Made by a program: the position numbers and the translations under genes. From contig DASZHA010000094.1 of the NCBI GenBank assembly GCA_035938265.1, positions 1 through 31,008 on the forward strand: a DNA stretch of 31,008 nt. The letters run 5' to 3'. This document shows positions 7,379 through 13,699 of the stretch, in pieces. The stretch comes from DASZHA01 sp035938265. GTDB taxonomy: Bacteria > Chloroflexota > Dormibacteria > DASZGP01. Numbering within the stretch: position 1 is the first letter of the stretch; the number at the start of each line of letters is the position of its first letter. The notes under the pieces were generated by a model. That model was not told the DNA's origin. It made no database searches and saw only the letters and a list, made by a program, of their open reading frames with translations.

Positions 7379-10300
7379 CTACTCTACTACCACGTAATAG
7401 AACGAGAGTCCGAGGGGCGGCGGGGCGGCGAAGGTCACCGTGAACCCGGCCGTGGTGAGGCCCGTGACGGTGTAGCCGGAAGACGGCGGGACCAGGCCCC
7501 GGGGTTGGGTGATGACGGCCGACTGGGCCGAGATCCCGATCGTCAGGGGCGTGTTGAAGGTGCACGTGACGCTCAGCCCGACGGGGGCCGCGCAGGTGGC
7601 AACGCCGCGGAGCGCACCGCCTGACAGCTCGCTGGTGCCGCCCAGCAGAAGGTTGCCGCCCACGCTGGCATTGCCGGTGATCTGGGTGTTGCCGTTGACC
7701 GCCAGCTTGAAGCCAGCAACCGGCGCGGCACCGATGCCGACGTCGCCGCTCAGGGTGCTGGTGCCGGTGACAGCGAGGGTGCCGTCGAGCTGGGTGGCGC
7801 CGACGACGTGGAGGTTGGTGTTGACGGTTGACGACCCGGTGATGGTCAGCGACCCGGTGTACATGCCCGCGGTCAAGGTGTCCGCGCCAAGGGTGACGCC
7901 ATTGGTGGTGACGTTGGTGGCCGTCAGGGTGCTGGTGCCGATGCCGCCGTTGGCGGTCAGCAGGCCGCCCAGGGTGAGCGCCCCCGCCTTGGTCTGAGCA
8001 ATCCCCGAGGTGTCGAGGAAGAAGCCTGCGCCGTTGCCGCCCAGCGTCGCGGCGCTGTCGGCCAGGGCGGCGTGGAGGTTGGCCACCAGGGTCCCGCTGC
8101 TGACCACCAGGGGCGCGGTGCCGGGCGCGACGGTCGAGGTCAGCTGCGTGCCGCTGACCACGCTGGCCGCGGTCAGGTTGCCGCTGGCGTCGAGGACGAG
8201 GTTGTTCGACCCGGGACTGAAGGTCAGGTTGCCGGGGGTGACCGTGAGCGTCCCGGCCGGGCTGATGCCGAGGTTGGAGGTGGCATTGCTGGTCAGGGAG
8301 TTGAAGGCCCCGACGTTGCCCGTCACGGTGCCGCTGGCGGTGATGTTGTTGGCCGTGAGGTTGCCGCTGAGGCTGAGGTTGGCGGCGTTGAGCTGGTTGG
8401 TGGTCAGCGTGCCCGTGACGTCGGCATTGCCGTTCACCCGGACGCCGTTGTCATTGTTGGTGCCGGCCGTGTCGATGACGATGGCGGGCTGCGACGCGGT
8501 ACCGACGGCGTGGATCCCGGGGGCACCGGCCCCGGCATTGGCGGTGAGGCCGGGCGTGGCCCCGCTGGCGTTGAAGGTGGCGCCGCCATTGAAGGTGGTG
8601 CCGGCGTCGACCTGGAGGGTGCCGGTCACGTGGCCATTGCCGTTCACCAGCAGTCCGCCGTTGAGGGTGGCCAATCCGCTGACGTCAAAGGGACCGGTGA
8701 CGTGGGTGCCGGTGCCGTTGATGGCGACCGCGTTGCCGCCGCTGCCGACCAGGGAGACGTCGCCGCCCGACTGGGTCAGGCCGCCGGTGATGGTGGTGGC
8801 GGTGAGGTTGGTGGGCGCGCCGGTCACGTTGAGCCCGGCGTTGAGCGTGCTCAGGGCGCCGTTGACGGTCAGGCCCTGGTTCAGGGTGCCCAGGGCGCCG
8901 TTGACGGTGAGGCCCTGGTTGAGCGTGGCGAGTGCGCCGTTGACCGTCAGGCCATTGCCCGCGGTGATCGCCTGCGACGTGCCCAGGCTTCCGATGATCG
9001 AGACGTTGCCGCTACCGGGCGTTATGGTCAGGTCTCCCGGGGTGGTGACCGGCCCGGCGATGACCAGGTTGTGGCCGGCGCTCGGCTGAAGCGTCAGGTC
9101 CTGGCCCGTGGGCGAGGTGACCAGCGGGGTGGTGATCGAGTTGGCGGTGATGTTGCTGAAGTTGACGTTGCCCGCGGTCAGGGTGCCGCTGATGAAGGAG
9201 TCGCCGCAGACGATCAGCTTGGGCGTGCCCGACGGGACGCAGCCGGTGCCCACCGTGGTGGTGCCGTCGAGCTGGCTGATGCCGGTGACGTGAAGGCTGT
9301 CGGTGGTGCTGCCGCCGGCGACGGAGAGGCCCCCGTTGACCGTGGCGCCGCTGTTGATCGTGGCGCCGTTGTTGATGGTGGCGCCACCATTGGCGGTGAG
9401 CAGCTGGCTGACGTCAAGGATGCCGTTGAGGTTGGTGGAGCCGTTGACGGTGGTGGTGCCGTTGATCGTCGTGTTGCCGTTGATCGATGCGCCCCCAGCC
9501 TGGACCGTGAGGCCGCCGTTCTGGGCCACCAGCCCCGACCCGGCGGTGACCACGCCGCCGACGTTGAGGTTGCCGCTGATCGCGCCGTTGCCGTTTACCT
9601 GCAGGCCGCCGTTGAGGGTGGTCGGGCCGGCCACGCTGAGGCTGCTGTTCAGCGCCGTGGCGCCGCCCACCGTAAGCGGGCCGCCGATGCCGGCGGCGTT
9701 GGCGACGGTGAGGTTGATGACGTTGAGCTGGGCCAGGGTCGTGCTGCCGTTGACCTGGAGGTTGCCGCCGATGGTGGCGTTCCCGCTGGTGGTCAGGGTG
9801 CCGACGGTGGCACTGCCGGGCACGTTGAGGTTGCCGTTGAGGGTTGTCAGCCCGGCGACGGTCAGGGGACCACTCAGCGTGGTGGCGCCGCCGATGTTGA
9901 CCGGGCCGGTGAGGTTGCTGGTGCCGCTGACGTTGAGGCTGCCGCTGTTGAGGCCGCCGAGGTTGAGCAGGCCGGCCTTGCTCTGGGTGTTACCCGAGGT
10001 ATCGAGGTAGTAGGTCGGGCTGAACCCACCCAGGTTGTCGGTGTTGAACGAGTGGAGGTTGGGGACCAGGGTGCTGCTGGTGACCACGAAGGGCGCGTGC
10101 CCGTTGGCCACGGTGCTGATGAACTGGGTCCCGGTGATGGTCGACTCGGAGTTGAGGGGGCCGGTCAGCCGCACCGAGTTGAGGGTGCTGTTGCCGCTGG
10201 CGGTCAGCGAGGTCAGCGTGGTCGGCCCGGTGACGTCCATCGTCCCCGACACCGAGGTGTTGCGGTCGACGTGGAGGTTGCCCTCCACCCTCAGGCTGCC

Positions 10301-10441
10301 GGTCTGCGAGGTCGTGCCCGGTCCGCCCAAGTTGGAGGGTGGGCTGATCACGCCCAGTGCGTACAGCGCTGAGAGGATCAAGGCGACTGCCGCTACAGCG
10401 AATGCGGCGATCGCGATCTGAAGGTTGCGGTTCTGCGTCAC
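7379..10441 (-). CDS. Giant repetitive beta-solenoid-like surface protein
   Basis: 1020 aa. Residues 1-32 form a signal or membrane anchor (IAIAAFAVAAVALILSALYA); no clear cleavage site or lipobox is visible. Residues 48-940 are degenerate short repeats with the theme TLNGGLTVNGxxT, very rich in G, T, N, S, A, V and L, as expected for a stacked beta-solenoid or tail-fibre-like shaft. Only four cysteines were found, in two close pairs (CVPSGTPKLIVC and CAAPVGLSVTC), which could form disulfides. The last 75 residues are different and may be a globular tip (TPLTIGISAQSAVI, GFTVTFAAPPPLG). A module with LDTSGxxQxKAGxLxLGGL occurs twice. The start is GTG 10441. First gene of a three-gene operon. 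It may be an adhesin, stalk or fibre; its function is inferred from composition only. Confidence 0.85.
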   Translation of the reverse strand: MTQNRNLQIAIAAFAVAAVALILSALYALGVISPPSNLGGPGTTSQTGSLRVEGNLHVDRNTSVSGTMDVTGPTTLTSLTASGNSTLNSVRLTGPLNSESTITGTQFISTVANGHAPFVVTSSTLVPNLHSFNTDNLGGFSPTYYLDTSGNTQSKAGLLNLGGLNSGSLNVSGTSNLTGPVNIGGATTLSGPLTVAGLTTLNGNLNVPGSATVGTLTTSGNATIGGNLQVNGSTTLAQLNVINLTVANAAGIGGPLTVGGATALNSSLSVAGPTTLNGGLQVNGNGAISGNLNVGGVVTAGSGLVAQNGGLTVQAGGASINGNTTINGTTTVNGSTNLNGILDVSQLLTANGGATINNGATINSGATVNGGLSVAGGSTTDSLHVTGISQLDGTTTVGTGCVPSGTPKLIVCGDSFISGTLTAGNVNFSNITANSITTPLVTSPTGQDLTLQPSAGHNLVIAGPVTTPGDLTITPGSGNVSIIGSLGTSQAITAGNGLTVNGALATLNQGLTVNGALGTLNQGLTVNGALSTLNAGLNVTGAPTNLTATTITGGLTQSGGDVSLVGSGGNAVAINGTGTHVTGPFDVSGLATLNGGLLVNGNGHVTGTLQVDAGTTFNGGATFNASGATPGLTANAGAGAPGIHAVGTASQPAIVIDTAGTNNDNGVRVNGNADVTGTLTTNQLNAANLSLSGNLTANNITASGTVTGNVGAFNSLTSNATSNLGISPAGTLTVTPGNLTFSPGSNNLVLDASGNLTAASVVSGTQLTSTVAPGTAPLVVSSGTLVANLHAALADSAATLGGNGAGFFLDTSGIAQTKAGALTLGGLLTANGGIGTSTLTATNVTTNGVTLGADTLTAGMYTGSLTITGSSTVNTNLHVVGATQLDGTLAVTGTSTLSGDVGIGAAPVAGFKLAVNGNTQITGNASVGGNLLLGGTSELSGGALRGVATCAAPVGLSVTCTFNTPLTIGISAQSAVITQPRGLVPPSSGYTVTGLTTAGFTVTFAAPPPLGLSFYYVVVE
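7965..8151 (-). repeat. Solenoid module copy 2
   Basis: Residues about 764-826: GTQLTSTVAPGTAPLVV, then NLH, LGG and FFLDTSGIAQTKAGALTLGG. Matches copy 1 at most conserved positions, showing an internal duplication about 660 residues apart. Confidence 0.65.
8834..8950 (-). repeat. 39-bp tandem repeat, three units, inside the solenoid gene
   Basis: Three near-identical 39-bp units (start points 8856, 8895 and 8934 on the plus strand) encode GLTVNGALATLNQ, GLTVNGALGTLNQ and GLTVNGALSTLNA. The near identity at DNA level, against much looser repeats elsewhere in the gene, points to recent unit duplication, so this is a likely site of length variation. Confidence 0.8.
9955..10132 (-). repeat. Solenoid module copy 1
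   Basis: Residues about 104-163 of the repeat protein: GTQFISTVANGHAPFVV, then NLH, LGG and YYLDTSGNTQSKAGLLNLGG. The same order of elements recurs at 7965-8151. The motif resembles linkers in phage tail-fibre-like proteins, from memory. Confidence 0.65.
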
Positions 10442-10477
10442 TGACCACTAACCGCCGATAGTTCTCAAATTGGCGTC

Positions 10478-10505
10478 AGTATGACGGGGGGCCCCGCTGT
10501 TGCAA
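10478..10505 (-). promoter_or_regulatory. Putative promoter of the solenoid operon
   Basis: On the minus strand TTGCAA (10505-10500) and CATACT (10483-10478) are separated by 16 bp, in the right place to drive the operon from a start near 10471, leaving a leader of about 30 nt. The 159-bp region 10442-10600 also holds the promoter of the divergent HTH gene (TAGACT at 10580-10585). Pattern match only. Confidence 0.35.
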
Positions 10506-10600
10506 ATACGCATCAAACTCATTGAGACCCCTCTGTGACCGGCTGTGTAACGGCCTCCGAAGGTCCCTGGAGAGCGGCTTAGACTTGGACCGACCTCGCC

Positions 10601-10864
10601 ATGGCAACTAATGAATTCACCAGTTATCTCAAGGCGCGCTGCGCTGACCGCGGGCTGTCACTGCACCGGCTGGCGGTGCAGGCCGACCTCAACCAGATCT
10701 ACTTCTACCAGTCGGTCAACAAGAACAAGGACAACCCCCCGCCCTGGGTGCTGCGCCGGATCGCGCCCCTGCTGGAGGTGCCCTACGTCGAGCTCCTGAT
10801 GAAGGCGGGCTACCTCACGCCCGGCGAGATCGCCGAGTTCAAGGCGAGGGCCAGCCGCGCCTGA
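10601..10864 (+). CDS. Small XRE-like helix-turn-helix protein
   Basis: 87 aa, essentially a single helical DNA-binding domain: FTSYLKARCADRGLSLHRLA, then a recognition-helix region LNQIYFYQSVNKNK, and LRRIAPLLEVPYVELLMKAG, which matches the last helices of Cro/C1-type domains. There is no ligand-binding or catalytic domain. It directly precedes DNA polymerase IV; its TGA stop (10862-10864) is followed by C and lies about 20 nt before the first codons homologous to Pol IV. TAGACT at 10580-10585 is a plausible -10. A regulator of the adjacent dinB is a reasonable guess but not shown. Confidence 0.85.
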   Translation: MATNEFTSYLKARCADRGLSLHRLAVQADLNQIYFYQSVNKNKDNPPPWVLRRIAPLLEVPYVELLMKAGYLTPGEIAEFKARASRA

Positions 10865-10904
10865 CAACTCGGCAGCGTTCAGCCGCTGCATCCTCCACCT
10901 CGAC

Positions 10905-12107
10905 ATGGACGCCTTCTACGCGTCGGTCGAGCAGCTTCGCCGGCCGGAGCTCCGCGGCCAGCCGGTGGCGGTGGGATACGACGGGCCCCGCGGCGTGGTC
11001 GCCGCCGCCTCCTACGAAGCCCGCAAATTCGGCGTCCACTCGGCGATGCCGTCGATTACCGCCAGGCGACTCTGCCATCAGCTGGTATTCATCCCGGCGG
11101 ACTTCAAGGCCTACGGCGCCGCCTCATCGCGGGTCTTCTCGGTGCTGCGACGGTACACGCCGGTGATCGAGCCGCTGGCGCTGGACGAGGCCTTCCTCGA
11201 TCTCAGCGGCAGCCGCGAGGCGCGGAGCCATCCCGAGGATGTAGCGGCCCGGATCAAGACCGAGGTCCGCGAGGTCACCGGCGGGCTGACCTCCTCGGTG
11301 GGCATCGGCGCCTCCAAGGTGGTGGCCAAGATCGGCAGCGACCTGCGCAAGCCCGACGGCCTGGTCGTGGTCCGCCCCGGGGAGGAGCCCGCCTTCCTCG
11401 CCCCCCTGCCGATCCGGGTACTGCCCGGCCTTGGGCCGGCGGCACAACGGCGGCTCGACGGGCTGGGGCTGCGGACGGTCGGCGACCTCGCCGCCCTGCC
11501 CGCGGCAGTACTTACGGCCCGGCTTGGGAGCCGCGGGCCTGAGCTGCAGCGGCTGGCGGTGGGCGACGACCTCCGTGAGGTCAGCATCCCGGGAATGCCC
11601 AAGAGCATCTCCCGAGAGGTGACCTTCGAGCGCGACGTGGTCGACCGCGAGAAGCTTCGCCAGACGGTGCGGGCCCTGGCCCAAGACGTCACCCAGAGCC
11701 TGCGCCACAACCGCCTGTGGGCCCGAACGGTGCGCATCAAGCTGCGCTACGCCGGCTTCGAAACACATACCCACCAGGCCACCCTGCAAGCGCCAACCGA
11801 CGTCGACAAAGAGGTCCTCGAGGCGCTGGAGCGGCTGCTCGACGAAGCCCTGCCAGAGCCGCGACCGATTCGGCTCATCGGCGTCGGCGCCTCCGGCCTG
11901 AGCGACGACACCCAGGGCGAGCTGTTCGACCCCGACCGGAATCGTCACCACGCCCTCGACACCGCCCTCGACCAGCTGCGCCAGCGGTTCGGTCCCGCGG
12001 CGGTGGTCCGCGGCCAACCCGCCGTCGCCCGCCAGCTGGACTTTCGTCGCGACGACCTCGACGCCGCGGCCCAACAGGGCGATGACGAGCAGGGCACGAG
12101 GCGGTAA
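10905..12107 (+). CDS. dinB: DNA polymerase IV (Y family), start codon unresolved
   Basis: Error-prone translesion polymerase. From ATG 10905 the protein is 400 aa: MDAFYASVEQLRRPEL, YEARKFGVHSAMPS, LALDEAFLDLSG with catalytic Asp-Glu, SVGIGASKVVAKIGSDLRKP, the helix-hairpin-helix VLPGLGPAAQRRLDGLG, and the little-finger domain starting near SREVTFERDV. However, homology clearly continues upstream: codons 10881-10904 read SRCILHLD, and the last Asp is the first metal ligand of Y-family polymerases (the D of HVDMD). No ATG, GTG or TTG exists in this frame back to the TGA at 10800. Starting at 10905 would remove that ligand. Possible explanations are an ATC start at 10890, a frameshift from the upstream HTH gene, or a sequence error. 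Family call is secure. Confidence 0.93.
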   Translation: MDAFYASVEQLRRPELRGQPVAVGYDGPRGVVAAASYEARKFGVHSAMPSITARRLCHQLVFIPADFKAYGAASSRVFSVLRRYTPVIEPLALDEAFLDLSGSREARSHPEDVAARIKTEVREVTGGLTSSVGIGASKVVAKIGSDLRKPDGLVVVRPGEEPAFLAPLPIRVLPGLGPAAQRRLDGLGLRTVGDLAALPAAVLTARLGSRGPELQRLAVGDDLREVSIPGMPKSISREVTFERDVVDREKLRQTVRALAQDVTQSLRHNRLWARTVRIKLRYAGFETHTHQATLQAPTDVDKEVLEALERLLDEALPEPRPIRLIGVGASGLSDDTQGELFDPDRNRHHALDTALDQLRQRFGPAAVVRGQPAVARQLDFRRDDLDAAAQQGDDEQGTRR

Positions 12108-12135
12108 ATGGTGCTCAGCTGGCGCCACCAGCGCG

Positions 12136-12141
12136 TAAAGT
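12136..12141 (+). promoter_or_regulatory. Putative -10 of the response-regulator unit
   Basis: TAAAGT lies 6 nt before an ATG at 12148. That ATG opens an 11-codon frame (MFLGTQGPGLD, stop 12181-12183) which overlaps the TTG start of the response regulator. A transcript starting at 12148 would have a 28-nt leader before that TTG, including the Shine-Dalgarno-like AGGGA at 12164-12168. Confidence 0.4.
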
Positions 12142-12175
12142 AGCGCCATGTTTTTGGGTACCCAGGGACCGGGCC

Positions 12176-12547
12176 TTGACTGAGGCGATCCTGCTGGTCG
12201 ATGACGACCCCCACTTGATGCACGTGCTGGCGATGTTCTTCGACCTCGAGGGCTACCACGTCCTCAAGGCGCGGGACGGCCAGCAGGCCCTGGACCTGCT
12301 CCGCGAGTACCAGCCGGACCTGGTCCTGCTGGACCTGATGATGCCGGGGATCAGTGGCCTCGAGGTGTGCAAGAAGATCCGCTCCGACCGCAAGCTCAAG
12401 CACGTGCCGGTCATGATCTTCACCGCGGCCGAGACGCGGGAGGACGAGCTGATCGCCGCAGGCGCCAGCAGGTTCATCCCCAAGCCGTACAGCCTCGAAG
12501 GGCTGCGGAGCGCCGTCAAAGACCTGCTCGGGTCACCTCAGGACTAG
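12176..12547 (+). CDS. Single-domain CheY-like response regulator
   Basis: 123-aa receiver domain with no output domain. Acidic pocket LLVDDDP (D9-D11), phosphoacceptor Asp53 in LLDLMMPG, the Thr in IFTAAE (about T83) and Lys103 in IPKPYS are all present, so it should be phosphorylatable. The start is TTG 12176, with AGGGA 7 nt upstream; no better codon precedes the first beta strand. A single-domain regulator acts through a protein partner or phosphorelay. The nearest kinase is the histidine kinase at 13700-15232 on the other strand, a possible but unproven partner. moaC begins within a few bases of its stop. Confidence 0.93.
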   Translation: MTEAILLVDDDPHLMHVLAMFFDLEGYHVLKARDGQQALDLLREYQPDLVLLDLMMPGISGLEVCKKIRSDRKLKHVPVMIFTAAETREDELIAAGASRFIPKPYSLEGLRSAVKDLLGSPQD

Positions 12548-12554
12548 CAGCCCG

Positions 12555-13052
12555 CTGCCACCGAAGGCGCGCCTCAGCCACCTCAGCCCCAGGGGCCGGG
12601 CCCACATGGTCGACGTCTCGGCCAAGGCGGTGACCACCCGGGAGGCACGCGCCGGGGCCGAGGTGCGCATGTCCAAGGCAGCGTTCGCAGCCGCGGCCGC
12701 CGGCGACCTGCCCAAGGGCGACCTGCTCACCGTCGTCCGGCTGGCGGGGGTGATGGCGGCCAAGCGGACCGCGGAGCTGGTGCCCTTCTGCCACCCGCTG
12801 GCGCTCACCGACGTCGACGTTGAAGCCGTCCTCGACGCATCGATCCCCGGCGTGCGCCTCGAATCAACGGTCCGCTGCGTTGAGCGCACCGGCGCCGAGA
12901 TGGAGGCGCTCACAGCCTGCGCCGTCGCCGGGCTGGCGGTGATCGACATGGTCAAGGCGGTGGATCCCTGGGCCTCGATCGAGGCGGTGCGAGTCCTGGC
13001 CAAGAAGGGCGGCCGGAGTGGCGCGCGGTCGCGGCCCGCGCGGCGGAGCTAG
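12555..13052 (+). CDS. moaC: Cyclic pyranopterin monophosphate synthase MoaC, probable CTG start
   Basis: Converts the MoaA product to cyclic pyranopterin monophosphate in molybdenum-cofactor synthesis. MVDVSAKAVTTREARA, LLTVVRLAGVMAAKRTAELV, PFCHPLALTDVDVE, TGAEMEALTACAVAGL, IDMVKAV and RVLAKKGGRSG are classic MoaC. The first ATG is 12606, but codons 12573-12605 read LSHLSPRGRAH, matching the usual N-terminus (LTHI...GEAHMVDVS in E. coli). The only near-start codon in frame is CTG 12555, eight bases after the response-regulator stop, with AGGA at 12540-12543. From CTG the protein is 165 aa; from ATG it is 148. The stop TAG shares the CTAG palindrome with the convergent mog gene. Confidence 0.93.
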   Translation: MPPKARLSHLSPRGRAHMVDVSAKAVTTREARAGAEVRMSKAAFAAAAAGDLPKGDLLTVVRLAGVMAAKRTAELVPFCHPLALTDVDVEAVLDASIPGVRLESTVRCVERTGAEMEALTACAVAGLAVIDMVKAVDPWASIEAVRVLAKKGGRSGARSRPARRS

Positions 13053-13525
13053 GCCGAGTGGTCGGCCCCCGCCAGCTGGTCGAGGGCGTGGGGGATGACC
13101 GGCAGGACCGCCTCCAGGCTCTCCACCGCGCCCTTTGGACTGCCGGGTAGGTTGACGATCAGGCAGCCGCCGCGCACGGCGGCGACGCCTCGGGACAGCA
13201 CCGCCGTGGGCGTCTTGTCGCGGCCCGAGCGACGCATCTCCTCGCCGATGCCCGGCACCAGGTAGTCGGCGACCTCGAAGGTAGCCTCCGGGGTGCGGTC
13301 CCGGGGCGAGATCCCGGTCCCACCGGTGGTGACCACCAGGGGCACCAGCTCGCTGAGCCGGGCGAGCTCGTGGCTGAGGGCGCCGGCGTCGTCGGGCACG
13401 ACCACCCGCGCTGTCACGTGGAAGCCGGCGGCGGCCAGGCTATCGGCCACCGCCGTGCCGCCGAGGTCCTCGCGGTCACCGGCAGCCACCCGGTCGCTGA
13501 CGGTGATTACCGCGGCATCGGTCAC
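13049..13525 (-). CDS. Molybdopterin adenylyltransferase (MogA/MoaB family)
   Basis: 158 aa. Adenylylates molybdopterin before metal insertion. Signatures: AVITVSDRVAAGDREDLGG, the MPT-binding loop VVTTGGTGISPRDRTPEA, and VNLPGSPKGAVE. The start is GTG 13525; TAATAT ends 6 nt upstream, a -10 that would give a leaderless message. It converges with moaC, and both stop codons use the same CTAG (13049-13052). MogA and MoaB cannot be separated by eye, so no symbol is given. No moaA, moaE or moeA is in the window. Confidence 0.93.
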   Translation of the reverse strand: MTDAAVITVSDRVAAGDREDLGGTAVADSLAAAGFHVTARVVVPDDAGALSHELARLSELVPLVVTTGGTGISPRDRTPEATFEVADYLVPGIGEEMRRSGRDKTPTAVLSRGVAAVRGGCLIVNLPGSPKGAVESLEAVLPVIPHALDQLAGADHSA

Positions 13526-13531
13526 CGCCCG

Positions 13532-13537
13532 ATATTA
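13532..13537 (-). promoter_or_regulatory. Putative -10 of the mog gene
   Basis: TAATAT on the minus strand, 6 nt before the GTG start at 13525. The spacing places the transcription start at the start codon itself. Confidence 0.45.
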
Positions 13538-13585
13538 GGTCCCCCCACCGGCTGGCACACAACTGTTGCCACGGGCCTATTGGCT

Positions 13586-13678
13586 TTGACACCCCGGTGC
13601 GGTCCAATCACATCCGCAGGCATCATCCCTCCCTAACCCAGAGAAGACCCGGCCCGTTTGGACCGGGTCTTCTCTTTT
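13586..13678 (+). ncRNA. Possible small RNA ending in a strong terminator
   Basis: The 174-bp region between mog and the histidine kinase holds a perfect -35 TTGACA (13586-13591), a weak -10-like TCACAT (13608-13613) at 16-bp spacing, and an intrinsic terminator at 13641-13678, all on the plus strand. Both flanking genes lie on the minus strand, so this terminator ends no visible gene. A transcript of roughly 60 nt is possible. No homology to a known RNA was recognised; the coordinates are from promoter to terminator. Confidence 0.3.
13641..13678 (+). terminator. Rho-independent terminator
   Basis: A perfect 12-bp stem, GAGAAGACCCGG (13641-13652) with CCGGGTCTTCTC (13663-13674), a 10-nt loop, then TTTT (13675-13678). 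The T-run is on the plus strand; on the minus strand the stem is followed by TGGGTT, so it is a poor terminator for the histidine kinase gene. Confidence 0.8.
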
Positions 13679-13699
13679 GTCCGGCCACCCGGCTGCCAG

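Noticed and set aside
8856..8950. Regular repeats that could suggest a CRISPR array
   Set aside because: Units are directly adjacent with no spacers and keep a protein reading frame.
8072..10372. 766-codon open frame on the plus strand, antisense to the solenoid gene
   Set aside because: Its product is a low-complexity G/D/V/A/R string with no domain; it is open only because the sense codons are GC-rich and repetitive.
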